A stretch of 64,000 nucleotides of DNA from Closterium sp. Naga37s-1 (GCA_947471745.1 CANJKZ010000078.1:2236501-2300500), one strand, 5' to 3'. Positions 22,242 through 32,646 are shown, numbered from the stretch's first letter. Made by a program: numbers and translations. The notes: generated by a model from the sequence alone, not told the origin.

Positions 22242-22949
22242 CTAGATAGCCACATCCCCTGCGTCATAGGTAGCCTTGATCCAGGCCACAACCTGGTCTA
22301 TCTTATGAGCAACATTCTGGCGGTTCACTGCCTCAGAAGTGACCAGTGCCGGGTTAAGGTGGCCCCTGGCATTCACCAGGGGCCACTCCACCTGCAGTTG
22401 CAACAGGCATACATCGTTTAGTTAGTTTCCTTGAATAGAAAACACTAATAGGAATAAAGAAATCACAGGCACTCACCACGTTGCACACATAACCCACAGT
22501 GGGAATCTTCACAACCATCGTGGTTGCACGCTTGCTTCCAAGCCCACGAAGAAGGGCAAGCTGGAAAGGACGGTTGGCGTACGGTCGGTTTGTTATCGAG
22601 TCAAAATGCCACTTTGCGCCAAGACCGTAAACGGCTGCGACACAAAACAAGAAAACGGGCGTGGGAAGTCATTCCGTACATAATAGTTAAATCGAATAAT
22701 TTAGTACAGAGTAACTTACCATGTGCATAGAAACAGCACCACTCCAAAGGGGTGCGCGAGGTGGACGGCGCGACATTCTCCTCAACGAGAATATTCCACT
22801 TCGTCTCTGGAACGCACCCACCGGGGCCTCTCCCGTAGATCTTGGCGTCGGAGTTGACGTTGGAGCGCTTCTCTGAGACCTTCCGCATGGCCAGCGCCTC
22901 TTTGTTGGGGTCGTTGCTAATGACGTCGTAAAATACGTCAGACTGCACG

Positions 22950-23082
22950 TGAGAGAAATGAGAACGAGAATGAATGAACTATGAAATGAAGTGAGTACAA
23001 ATATGAAACCCTAATTGGTTGTACCCCCTATGGGATACCCCACTATAGCCTACACAACAGCATAAGCTACAATGTTCTGACA
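22950..23082 (-). repeat. 3' LTR of copia C
   Basis: 133 bp, identical by eye to 30195-30327. Begins TGTCAGAAC and ends TTTCTCTCA on the minus strand. Confidence 0.95.
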
Positions 23083-23294
23083 CACCCCCATAAGCAAAGT
23101 GGGGGAGAACAAGGGGTCACAAGACCAGTCAAGCAAAGCAAAGCAAAGCAAGCTCAGGGTGGATCACAAAGTCACCACACAGTCCGAGCACAGGGTCAAG
23201 GCCACACGGCCAGTTCACATGCAAGAGTACACACATATATATAAAGCTAGACAAGCAAGAGCAGGTATATATATATGTGAGAGTACAAGCAAGG

Positions 23295-26200
23295 TCAAGA
23301 GGAGAGCAAGTGAGGCAAGACGGGCACAAGACCCAGCTGAGTGCAGAAGCGCTGATGATCACAAGGCGGAAGTGCCTTGGTGAAGACATCAGCAGTGTTG
23401 GCCTCAGAGGCCACGTACGCAAGCCGCAACTGTCCACGTTGCTGTAGCTCACGAGCAAGGAAGTAGCGGAGAGCAATGTGCTTTGTTCTGTGCTCCAGTC
23501 GCTGCTCTCGACACAAGGCCAGCATGGCCTTGTTGTCTACGTACAGGACTGGAGGAGAACGAGGCGGCTCTCCAAGGTCGGTCAGCAGGTAGGTGAGCCA
23601 GCGAAGCTCCTGTGCAGCCATGGCCCCGGCGTAGATCTCAGCCTCACAACTCGAGCCAAGAACAGAAGACGAGCGAGTAGCCCGCCACGAAACAGAGCCG
23701 GAACCAAGGCTGAAGGTGTAACCCTGTGACGACCGTTGCGTAGCCTGGTCGTCAGCCCAAGAAGCGTCCGCGTGCCCAGTGAGGACCACTGGACTCCGCC
23801 CTCCAAGCACTAGCCCCATGCCCGACGTACTGCACAAGTAGCGCAACACCCTCTTCGCTGCAGCCATGTGCTCTGGTCTGTGTCTCCCAGGAGCAACATA
23901 GCGTGCAAGAATGCTAAGAGGGTATGCAAGGTCAGGTCGTGTGCAGGTCATCAGGTACATGAGGCAGCCAACAAGCTCTGGGTACGGGCCACTCGACTCT
24001 ACGGACTCATCCGAAGGCAGAGCTGAGAGCGAGTGGCGAGTAGACAGAGGAGTGGCCTGAGGCGAGGAGTACGTGACGCCGAAGCGCTGAAGGACCTGCT
24101 GCACCATGTGTGACTGAGTCAGGGTAATGGTGCGGCGTGCTCTGTCCCGGGTGATCTGCAAGCCAAGGTAGCTGCGCAGTTCACCCAGGTCTGTGCACGT
24201 GTGTCTCTTCTGCAGCTCGGACTTCACGTAGGCGAGTCCAGCAGTGTCAGCTGTGGCAAAGACCAAGTCGTCGACGTACACGAGGATGTAGAACGGCGGC
24301 AGAGAGGTGTCGGTGCGTAGAAACAGCGACGGGTCGGCAGTAGAAGGAGCAAACCCAAGAGCCGCAAGCGTAGTCCTCAGTGTGTCGTGCCACTCACGGG
24401 GCGCCTGGCGGAGACCGTAGACTGGACGCCGGAGACTCCACTGGGTACCAGGAGGGAAAGACCCAGTGAAGCCAGGTGGGCGACGCAGCCAGATCTCCTC
24501 GTGCAGGCTGCCCTGCAAGAAAGCTGTGCTGAAGTCAAGAGAGTGCAGCTCGTAGTCACGGTGAGCAGCAACGTGCAGCAGTACCCGAAGAGTGGTCATC
24601 TTCGGGGTGGGGGAGAAGGTCTGAAAGTAGTCAACTCCCTGCCGCTGACTGAAGCCACGAGCCACGTAACGCGCCTTGAAGACAGGCGGAGAACCCGGCG
24701 GCCGCTTCACCCTGAAGATCCACATGCCACTGACGATGTTCGCCCCAGGAGGGGGGACAGCGTCAACGTAGGTGCCTGTGGACTTCCAGGAAGCCATCTC
24801 TGCATCCATAGCTGCCTGCCACTGAGAGGAGTAGGGACCCTCTATCGCCTCCGCGTAAGAGCGCGGAGTCGGGATGTCAAGTGCATCCGGGTCTCCCTCA
24901 GGGGTAAGCAGTACGGACACGAGATGAGGTGAGGCAGCTGCCAGACACTGGAACTCCTCCTGCCTGTCCTCAAGAACGTCCGTGCCAAGGGCACACTCAC
25001 CCCCGACGGACGGAGGACAGACAGACTCAGACTCAGCGACAAGACTAGCAGCGTAGTCTAAGCGACAGCGAGCAGCAAAGTCGACGAGCTCAGTAACGAG
25101 AGCAGACGCAGCAGTAGACTCGAAAGAAGGGTCAGTGACAACAGTAGCAAGGAGACGCGTGACAGTAGGACTGGCAGCACGAAGAGAGTCCGACTCCGGG
25201 TCGGCAAGAGCAGGAAGAGAGGACTCAGGAGGAGAAGGCAAAGGGGCACGCAGAGGAGCAGTGGACGGACGCAGAGACATCCGGTGCGTGCCAGGGACAG
25301 GAGGAGGACGCTGACGCGAACCGCGACCACTAGTGCGAGCAGCACGGACAGGCGACGCAGGGCGAGACGCAGGCTCACGACGCTCAGCCAGACCTCCAGT
25401 AGGACCAGTGTAGGGAGAAGGAGCAGGCAAAGGGGAGGTAGGCTGCAACTGTAGCTGGGACGAGACAGGCTGTGGACACTCTAAGGGAGGAGGAGGACCA
25501 GTAGAAGGTGGAAGACCAAGAACCTGCTGCAGGAGTGGAACGAAGTACGGTCGAGGCCGCGCGGCGACGCTAGAAGCAGCAGGGACAGCAGCAGAACCCT
25601 CAGCAGGAGCACCCGCTCCAGCAGCACCACCAGTAGCTCCAGAACCTCCAGCAGCACCAGGAGCACCCCCAGTAGGACTGCCAGCGGTAGTCTCAGCGCC
25701 AACACCCTCAGCAGCACCAGCTCCAGTGCATTTAGGACGAGCACCTCCGGGACCCGCGACCGCAGCACCCTCAGCAGCCGAAGGACCTCCAGCACCAGCA
25801 GCACGCCTCCAGCGCCGGGCAAACCACTCACGCAGCTCCTGTGGCGAAAGTGGCTCCCGGCGAGACGAAGCACTCGGAGAACCTCCAGGCGGAGCACCTC
25901 CAGGCTCAGCACCCCCAGGCGTAGCACCCCTAGGCTCAGCACCCCCAGACGTAGCACCCCTAGGCTCAGCACCCCCAGGCTCAGCACCCCTAGGCTCAGC
26001 ACCCCCAGGCTCAGCACCCCCAGGCTCAGCACCCCCAGGCTCAGCACCCCTAGGCTCAGCACCCCCAGGCTCAGCACCCCTAGGCTCAGCACCCCCAGAC
26101 GTAGCACCCCCAGGCCCAGCACCCCTAGGCTCCGCACCCCCAGGTACAGCACCCCCAGCCTCAGCACCCTCAGCAGCACCAGAGTCACCAGTGACCTCGA

Positions 26201-27443
26201 CAGGCTCGACTGCGTCTACCTGGGACACACCTGAAGGGGCAGGACCCTGAGGGGGGAGGGGGTCTACCTGGGGGGGACCTGGTACCAGGAAGAGTGGGGG
26301 TGGGGGGAGGGACGGAGTGCGGTAGGGGAAGAGGCGGTAGTAGGGGACCGACTCGTCAAACGTGACGTCCTGGGAGGACAGAACACGGCGAGAGGTGGGG
26401 TGGTAAAACTGCCACCCAGGCGCGTCAGGGGGGAACCCCAGGAAGACGCAAGGAGCAGCACGAGGGGATAGTTTGTCCGCAGACAGGTCGCGGACAAACG
26501 CCCGAGATCCCCAGACCCGGAACGCCGACGCATCGCCAACCTTCCCCGTCCACAGCAAGGCTGGGGAGGTCTCCGGCCTGGAGACCCTGGGGTGGAGGTT
26601 GATCTGATGCGCCGCGTACCTCACCGCAAACGGCCACAGAAAATGGGGGGCAGCCGCATGCATCATAGACGTACGAGCGACGTCCATGACCATGCCAATG
26701 CGGCGCTCAGCAATCCCATTTTGCTGCGGTGAGTCCGGAAGCGTGAAGGTCTGACGGATGCCCCGTGCACGACAGTAGGCACGCAGAAGGCCAGAGGAGA
26801 ACTCTCCGCCTCTGTCCGAGTGCAGACGCAGAACAGGAAAGTCCGAGTCGAAGCTCTGCCTGAGCTGGAGACGAGCTGCGCGGATCCAGTCGATCAGCAC
26901 CTCAGTGACATCACCCTTGCTGCGCAAGGGGAAGACTGCGGTGTAACGCGAGTAGTCGTCAACAACGAGCAGGAAGTAGCGCTCGTGACCCTGTCCACGG
27001 ACGCGGGCTGGGCCCCACACGTCCATGTGAAGTGTCTGCAACGGGGCCTCTGTCGAAGGAAACTGGGAGGAGTGAGGGGCAGCACGCTGGCGCCCCTCGA
27101 CACAGGGGACACAGGCAGGGCCAGGGCCCTGAGGAAGGGGAGGGAGGGACCGGGGGAGACCGGACACAAGAAGACGGGAGGCCATACCTCTGAGCCGAAG
27201 CAGAGAGGGGTGGCCAAGGCGGTGGTGCCAGAGGAGAGTCTCGTGAGACAGGAGACGACACGAACAGGGGGCAGACTCAGGACCAGACCTGGACGCCGCA
27301 GTAAACACCTGACCCGACGTAACTACCCTACCAGACTCAGCAACTGGAGGAGACGCAGTGGTCAGAGTGTACAGGCTCGACCCCGGCTGACGGGTGAACG
27401 TAGCCAGGTGTCGGCCTGTGCCAGCCTCTGTACAGTGGGTCAC
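23295..27443 (-). CDS. pol: copia C pol: integrase, reverse transcriptase, RNase H (1,382 codons open)
   Basis: A zinc site (HHRLGH at residues 73-78, C111 and C114) precedes the integrase triad D141, D211 and E247, with exactly 35 residues between the last two. WPFAVRYAAHQIN and VFLGFPPDAPGWQFY follow. A repetitive linker (PGGAEPRGA repeats near residues 415-500, then Pro/Gly/Ala) joins to RT: MWIFRVKRPPGSPPVFKARY, DFSTAFLQGSLHEEIWLRRP, VYGLRQAPREWHDTL and the catalytic YVDD. RNase H has GHADASW, CEAEIYAGA, YVDNKAML and HIALRYFLARE. All catalytic residues are present. The reading frame is the same as Gag, separated by two stops at 27530-27528 (TAA) and 27467-27465 (TAG), so Pol would not be made without readthrough. 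Confidence 0.93.
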   Translation of the reverse strand: MTHCTEAGTGRHLATFTRQPGSSLYTLTTASPPVAESGRVVTSGQVFTAASRSGPESAPCSCRLLSHETLLWHHRLGHPSLLRLRGMASRLLVSGLPRSLPPLPQGPGPACVPCVEGRQRAAPHSSQFPSTEAPLQTLHMDVWGPARVRGQGHERYFLLVVDDYSRYTAVFPLRSKGDVTEVLIDWIRAARLQLRQSFDSDFPVLRLHSDRGGEFSSGLLRAYCRARGIRQTFTLPDSPQQNGIAERRIGMVMDVARTSMMHAAAPHFLWPFAVRYAAHQINLHPRVSRPETSPALLWTGKVGDASAFRVWGSRAFVRDLSADKLSPRAAPCVFLGFPPDAPGWQFYHPTSRRVLSSQDVTFDESVPYYRLFPYRTPSLPPPPLFLVPGPPQVDPLPPQGPAPSGVSQVDAVEPVEVTGDSGAAEGAEAGGAVPGGAEPRGAGPGGATSGGAEPRGAEPGGAEPRGAEPGGAEPGGAEPGGAEPRGAEPGGAEPRGATSGGAEPRGATPGGAEPGGAPPGGSPSASSRREPLSPQELREWFARRWRRAAGAGGPSAAEGAAVAGPGGARPKCTGAGAAEGVGAETTAGSPTGGAPGAAGGSGATGGAAGAGAPAEGSAAVPAASSVAARPRPYFVPLLQQVLGLPPSTGPPPPLECPQPVSSQLQLQPTSPLPAPSPYTGPTGGLAERREPASRPASPVRAARTSGRGSRQRPPPVPGTHRMSLRPSTAPLRAPLPSPPESSLPALADPESDSLRAASPTVTRLLATVVTDPSFESTAASALVTELVDFAARCRLDYAASLVAESESVCPPSVGGECALGTDVLEDRQEEFQCLAAASPHLVSVLLTPEGDPDALDIPTPRSYAEAIEGPYSSQWQAAMDAEMASWKSTGTYVDAVPPPGANIVSGMWIFRVKRPPGSPPVFKARYVARGFSQRQGVDYFQTFSPTPKMTTLRVLLHVAAHRDYELHSLDFSTAFLQGSLHEEIWLRRPPGFTGSFPPGTQWSLRRPVYGLRQAPREWHDTLRTTLAALGFAPSTADPSLFLRTDTSLPPFYILVYVDDLVFATADTAGLAYVKSELQKRHTCTDLGELRSYLGLQITRDRARRTITLTQSHMVQQVLQRFGVTYSSPQATPLSTRHSLSALPSDESVESSGPYPELVGCLMYLMTCTRPDLAYPLSILARYVAPGRHRPEHMAAAKRVLRYLCSTSGMGLVLGGRSPVVLTGHADASWADDQATQRSSQGYTFSLGSGSVSWRATRSSSVLGSSCEAEIYAGAMAAQELRWLTYLLTDLGEPPRSPPVLYVDNKAMLALCREQRLEHRTKHIALRYFLARELQQRGQLRLAYVASEANTADVFTKALPPCDHQRFCTQLGLVPVLPHLLSS

Positions 27444-27527
27444 TCGCTGACGTGCAGGAGTGAACTAGTGGACACCCGCATCCTGTAGGTCAGCACCACT
27501 CACCAGGTTCGTCGAGAACGAGGGGAG

Positions 27528-29273
27528 TTAGAGACCAGACAGGGTGCCAGAGGGAGCCGCCGGACACGGGAGGACTGTGGAGAAACGAGACAGGACCGGA
27601 CCCCCAGAGGGGTCAGCGAGAGACACCGCAACCGGCCGACTAAGCGGCGTGAGTGTGGTGCGGTCCCGAAAGAAGGAGCGAGACGCCCCAGAGTCAAGAG
27701 TGAAGGTGAGGGAGGCCGAAGCCGACGCGCTACCTGAGAGAGCAGACTCACCAGTACCTGAGGACGCAGACATACCAGCACCTAGAGCAGCAGCGTCGTA
27801 AGCACCTAGGGCAGCAGCCTCACCAGTACCTAGAGCAGCAGTCTCAATGCCCGGATCGGGCTGGAAACACCGGTAACAGTCACCCTCATCACTAATAGAC
27901 ACAGCATACATGGCAGAGAGAATAGCATCAAAGTCCAGATCAAAGATGGCAACCCCCGCCCTAGACAGCTCGTCCCAGCGAGGGATCTCGGAGGCCTCCG
28001 GGAACTGGTGACGCCATGCGTCCGTCAGGCGGCCAAAGCAGCGCGGAGTGGGGTGCGCACCCCCACACTGCTCACCCGCACGGTCGCCGGTGCGCAGGAC
28101 GTAGGTACACGGACCAAAACCCCCACCCCGCTGGCGTGCAGTGTACCACTCACGGAGCTGCTGAGGGGACAGGGTCGCACGACCACGCTGCTGCTGCTGG
28201 CGCGAGCCACCACCGGAGCCACTCCTCTGCAAAGACCCGCGACCAGCTCCACCGCCACCCCCACCGCCTCCACCGCCTCCGCTGCCTCCACTGCCGCCGC
28301 CGTCTCCACCGCCTCCTCCACCGCCGCCTCCTCCGCCACCCCCGCTACCACCGCCACCGCCGCCGCGGCCTCCGCCTCCACTGCCGCCACCGAACCCCCC
28401 ACCCCCACCTCCACCTCCACCGCTACCCCCACTCCCCCCACTGCCTCCACCTCCACCTCCACCGCCCGCTCCTCCAGCTCCCTTGCCCCCCTTGCCCTTG
28501 CCAGGGCGGCGTCTCCCGCTAGGGGCAGACGCCGCACCGACCGACTCAAGACCAAGGAGGTCGGCCGAAGCAGCAGAGGCAACAGAGGGCAGCAGGGGGG
28601 AGGGAGAACACCCCTCAAAGATGGGGGTGCGCGGGTCACCTCGAGAGGCTCCTACAGCGACTATGCTCTTTTCTATCGCAAGGAGGGCCTTCTCGAGGAG
28701 GTCTACAGTGAGTGTGGTGGGACAGACTGAGAGAAAGTGGTCCCTGACTACTCGAAGGGAGTCAGGGAGGCGAGTGACTAGGAAGTACAGAGTGATGTAC
28801 ATGGGGGGGGGGTTCGCGGTGCAGAAGTCAGCAGGAAGTGCAGCGCGGTAGCGAGTGTCACTAGTGCGGAGGTGCGTAATGAGGTCAGCAACGGTGGGAA
28901 AAGAAGCAAGGTCAGGGAAGAGGTACGGCAGCATGAGACGGCTCAGTGCAGCAGTGGAAGGGGAGGAGTAGCGCGCGACTACAGCGGCGTACAAGGTCTG
29001 AGCACTCTTGTACTGACTAAAGTGCGCACGCTCGGAGGTAGGGAGGTGGCGACGCACAGCAAGACGTGCAGCAGCATCGCGCGTGGCCCACTGGGAGCGA
29101 ACAGTGGCGTCAGCATCAGCAGCAGGGGCAGGGGAAGCGCCAGAGGTGAGGTCAAAGAGAGAGAGGCCGTCCGCCCTATCGCACTGTAAGAACAGCTGTA
29201 GGTCATCTACCCAGACCTCAAAGTCAATGGCCCGACCCTCAGCGTCAAAAGTGAGGACACTAGGGGTAGCCAT
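27528..29273 (-). CDS. gag: copia C Gag and protease
   Basis: The ATG at 29273 begins MATPSVLTFDAEGR, the family start; upstream frame extension lies in the leader. The capsid-like region runs to about residue 230. A poly-Gly/Ser tract of over 80 residues follows, then a Cys/His box C-X13-C-X3-H-X4-C (CTYVLRTGDRAGEQ-C-GGAH...C) in place of the usual CCHC knuckle. The protease active site LDSGASRSFFRD lies near 27680. TAA at 27528 closes the frame where elements A, D2 and G read on (LxSGLHLP). Gag would form virus-like particles in the cytoplasm. Confidence 0.9.
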   Translation of the reverse strand: MATPSVLTFDAEGRAIDFEVWVDDLQLFLQCDRADGLSLFDLTSGASPAPAADADATVRSQWATRDAAARLAVRRHLPTSERAHFSQYKSAQTLYAAVVARYSSPSTAALSRLMLPYLFPDLASFPTVADLITHLRTSDTRYRAALPADFCTANPPPMYITLYFLVTRLPDSLRVVRDHFLSVCPTTLTVDLLEKALLAIEKSIVAVGASRGDPRTPIFEGCSPSPLLPSVASAASADLLGLESVGAASAPSGRRRPGKGKGGKGAGGAGGGGGGGGSGGSGGSGGGGGGGGGFGGGSGGGGRGGGGGGSGGGGGGGGGGGGGDGGGSGGSGGGGGGGGGGGAGRGSLQRSGSGGGSRQQQQRGRATLSPQQLREWYTARQRGGGFGPCTYVLRTGDRAGEQCGGAHPTPRCFGRLTDAWRHQFPEASEIPRWDELSRAGVAIFDLDFDAILSAMYAVSISDEGDCYRCFQPDPGIETAALGTGEAAALGAYDAAALGAGMSASSGTGESALSGSASASASLTFTLDSGASRSFFRDRTTLTPLSRPVAVSLADPSGGPVLSRFSTVLPCPAAPSGTLSGL

Positions 29274-30150
29274 GACAGCAGTAGACCAGCAGTGCAAGGA
29301 GTAGGGGAAGAGCACGCAGTGACAGAGGGTCTGTGCTCACCGGACAGGGCTGCTCGGGCGGCTCGGCTGCAGGGCGGCTCGGCCGCTGGGTGGCTCGGCG
29401 GCTGGGCGGCTCGGCGGCTGGGCGGCTCGGCAGCTGGGCGGCTCGGCGGCTGGGCGGTCGGCTGCACGGCGGCTCGACTGGTGGGCGGCCGGGCGGCTCG
29501 GCTGCAGCGCGGCTCGGCGGCGGGGCGGCTCGGCTGCTCTGCTGCTGGGCGGCTCGGCTGCGCTGCTGTTGGGCGGCTCGGCTGGGCCGCTGACGTAGGG
29601 CGGCGGAGCCGCTGTAGAGGAGTGGCGGGGCCGCTGCAGAAGGACGGCGGGGCCGCTGGGTAGTGAGGCGGCGGGGCCGCGAAGACGGGCGGCGGGGCCG
29701 CTGCAGAGAAGCGGCGGGGCCGCAGTGAATGGCGGCGGGGCCGCAGCGAGAGATGGCGGCGGGGCCGCGAAGACGGGCGGCGGGGCCGCAACGAGAGAGG
29801 CGGCGGGGCCGCAGAAAAGGGGCGGCGACGGGCCGTAGGCGGCGCGAAGCCGCAGGTAAGGGCGGCGACGGGCCGGGGCGGCTCGAAGCCGCAGGTAGAG
29901 GCGGCGCGAAGCCGCGGGAAGGGCGGCGACGGGCCTGGGCGGCGCGAAGCCGCAGGTAGGGGCGGCGCGAAGCCGCCGGTGAGGGCGGCGCAAAGCCGCG
30001 GGTAAGGGCGGCGACGGGCCGGGAAAAGGGCGGCGCGCCGCAGCCGCTAGGGCGGCTCGACGCGACCGTAAGGGCGGCGCGACGGGCCGCTAGGTGCGAC
30101 TCGACGGGCCGCTAAAAAAAAGGCAGGCGCGACTCGAGGCGCGCTTCGGT
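29274..30150 (-). other. GC-rich repetitive leader of copia C
   Basis: Tandem motifs GGCGGCTCGGCGGCTGG (29340-29600) and GGCGGCGGGGCCGC / GGCGCGAAGCCGC (29600-30110). No plausible protein. GGGCCCACC (minus strand) lies at about 30150-30158. Confidence 0.75.
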
Positions 30151-30194
30151 GGGCCCAAGGAACAGTCCCTAGGAGGGGACCTGCTCTGATTCCA

Positions 30195-30327
30195 TGAGAG
30201 AAATGAGAACGAGAATGAATGAACTATGAAATGAAGTGAGTACAAATATGAAACCCTAATTGGTTGTACCCCCTATGGGATACCCCACTATAGCCTACAC
30301 AACAGCATAAGCTACAATGTTCTGACA
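30195..30327 (-). repeat. 5' LTR of copia C
   Basis: 133 bp, identical by eye to the 3' LTR. TSD GCACG follows at 30328-30332. Confidence 0.95.
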
Positions 30328-31782
30328 GCACGCCCGCGTTCTCGTACTTCATACACACGACCTCCCGGAACTCCGCCCACTCAGGGTAGAACTGCATCGA
30401 ACGTGCAGGCGCATCCAACAACAGGTACGTGAACGCCTCGGTTGCCTTTCTCTGGAAGGTAAAACACGGAAGGAGTAAAACACAGACGTTAATAAGTCAA
30501 AATCGATAACCTAGACTCAAATTCCGAAGCAATTTCCAATGGTAGTAAAAAAGCACCCGTGTGAAAAGCGCGTACAAGGCACAGAATCTTACCCCGAAAT
30601 GCTGATCATGGCTGACAAGTGGGGGGATGATGAGAGCGCCATTGGCGTCGCGGGGGATGCGATCCATGTTGAAAGTGGGAGGGACCTGACGCGGTGCACC
30701 GTGTAATCCCGTACCCTGAGCAGCGGACAGATCCTGGATGAGCTGCTCGTTCGGCCTGATGAACTCAGCGCATCGCTGGTTTAGCGCTGCCACCTCGGCG
30801 TCACGCTCGGAGAGGAGGTTCGACAACTCCCTCTCGCGCTCCTGTGTTCGCCGAAGGGTTGTTCGAAGGTCATCAATCTGACCTTGCAGTCGGAAGCCCT
30901 CAGCAGCCGCTGCATGATCTGCCGGAACAACTGGCACAGAGAAATGCATGCACCAGCACAACAGCGGTGATTAATATTACTATTCATTATTAAACAACTG
31001 TGGAAACGCATCGAAATAACAAAATTATGTCGACATAACGCGGACTTACTCGATCGGGCGTTAACTGGGACGGAAAACCCCAGAGGTGATTCGACAACTC
31101 TGCCAGCGGCAGTGCCGGCAGTTGCAATACCAGCGGCTGTGGCAATGACGCCTGAAGCGTCAGCAACAGTGGAGGTTTGGTTTGCAGCACCAGCAGAGGC
31201 GAGAGCAGTCTTGGGAAACGGCGTGGCGACCGATGTTGTGTTGAGTACTGTCACTGTGGGTGTGATTTCGGTGGTCCAGGCGACAGGAATTGAAACAGCA
31301 GCAGATGCATCATCAGTGGTTCCGGTACTTGCGGCGAGAGGCATAGGAATGTCAGATGGGGCGAACAACTCGGTTACGGCGGCAACCGTGAAGGCCGGCG
31401 TAGAGGCCGGCGTAGTTTCCGCTGTCGTGTCAGCAGGTGTTCACGATGGTCCGGCACCGTCGCTGTTAGGGGTTGCTAGGATGGTGCTTAGATGACCCTT
31501 TTTCTTCTTCTTCTTCTTGCCGAGCGTAACCCTGCTCTGCTTGAGCTGTTGCATGTACCCCAACATCTCGTCCAGGTTCAGATCATCCTCGCTGTCACCA
31601 TCCTCCCCAACCTCATATGGGAGGTCCCGCTGGAGGGTGACCCCTTCGTTGCTGTCGTCCGTCATGTTTGCGACCGCAAAGATGCGCTTTAGAAATTTGA
31701 TGCCACTCATATTGCACTGTGCGGGTGGAAGTTGGTCGGTATAGGCCGAGTTCCAGTCGTTTATGGCGGGAGATTTACAATC

Positions 31783-31872
31783 TGGCGTCGCCTGAACGCC
31801 AGCTCTGCGTGCGCAGTGTGCGACTGCTATGCGCGAAAACCCAACTTTCAGTCTGGCGTCGCGGGCACGCCA
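31783..31872. promoter_or_regulatory. Paired palindromes upstream of the coiled-coil gene
   Basis: TGGCGT-N7-ACGCCA occurs at 31783-31801 and again at 31854-31872, 71 bp apart, each followed by GCT(C/G)TGCGTG. They lie 73-162 bp upstream of the ATG. They could bind a dimeric regulator or a transposase; function is unknown. Confidence 0.45.
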
Positions 31873-32413
31873 GCTGTGCGTGGTGCATGGCCACAATGTT
31901 GTCGTGTGACGACCCTGGTTGGTCGATGCGAATGATGTGCTGCCTTGCTCCTGATAGTATGGTCAAGCGGCGGGCAGAGAAATTTCCGCAAGCAGATCGG
32001 GAACGAAGTGTTTTCACATCTTCACGCCCGCGAAGTGGTGACGGGCTGCCACCGGCGAGTTTGGGAGACGGGCATGGTGGAAGGGTAAGTAGTACGCATG
32101 TGCGAGGCGTGGGAATGTGCTGCGCGAAGCGGCTGGCGCACTTACACGCGGCGCAGCCTGGTATTGTTCGGAGGCATTGTGGGACAGCACCTATAAACGG
32201 AAACTACTGCTTAGAACAAATGAGAGACAAATCTCTTTAATGTGGGTTCAATAATGTTATATATAACAATGACATTTAAAAGATAAACATATTGACCAAC
32301 CACAGTTGGTCTCTGGCATCGGGCTGCACCAAGTCTACTGATCGCAAAATACTATCTACGCTTCTGACCTGGTATCGCTGGTGTTGTAAATCCCAACACA
32401 GTTGCGCGCATCC

Positions 32414-32646
32414 TGTTAGAATATATCTGTAACTGCTTGTAGTTAGTGTAGTTATTATAAACTTTGTTAGGTGGTGCACCTTCTTTGTTCATTTGCTATA
32501 TGTTCTTGCAAACCTATAGTGAAGTCATTCATTCTCCTCTCTCGACTCTCTCGACTTGGCACAAACTCCCTCGACTCCCTTGGCCTAGGCTACTAAGCCT
32601 AGGCCCTCACTTAAACCTAACTACCACTTGTGCCACTATCTTAACA
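32414..32646 (+). repeat. 5' LTR of element F
   Basis: 233 bp; matches 33760-33998, which has a 6-bp longer GTAGCT duplication near its start. TATAAACT at 32456-32463 is a possible core promoter. Confidence 0.93.

Larger units (their letters stand above)
22950..30327 (-). mobile_element. Ty1/copia element C, nearly intact, identical LTRs
   Basis: 7,378 bp with two 133-bp LTRs (22950-23082 and 30195-30327) in which I see no difference, so insertion is recent. TSD GCACG lies at 22945-22949 and 30328-30332. On the minus strand: PBS TGGAATCAGAGC, hairpin GTCCC-CTCCTA-GGGAC, leader, Gag, protease, IN, linker, RT, RNase H and a PPT (TTATGGGGGTG) before the 3' LTR. It interrupts an exon of the coiled-coil gene; the host frame is restored when it is removed. 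Two in-frame stops between protease and integrase are the only visible lesions. Confidence 0.97.
22242..31710 (-). pseudogene. Unrecognised multi-exon gene with coiled coil, split by copia C
   Basis: From an ATG at 31710 the minus strand encodes an acidic segment (EDGDSEDDLNLDEML), a Lys tract, an Ala/Thr-rich region, then a splice (donor near 31047, acceptor near 30928) to a coiled coil (IDDLRTTLRRTQERERELSNLL near 30880-30790). A further exon (RKATEAFTYLLLDAPARS, near 30448) runs into copia C. Beyond it the frame resumes with SDVFYDVISNDPNKEALAMRKVSE (22944-22722), then exons at about 22637-22480 and 22394-22242. TGA interrupts it near 31440. I do not recognise the protein. It lies about 0.6 kb downstream of the Plavaka transposase on the same strand, so it may be that transposon's second gene or a separate host gene. 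Confidence 0.6.

Noticed and set aside
29207..29993. Long Pro/Arg/Ala-rich minus-strand frames upstream of copia C Gag
   Set aside because: They lie in the GC-repeat leader between PBS and Gag, differ between family members and keep no common frame.
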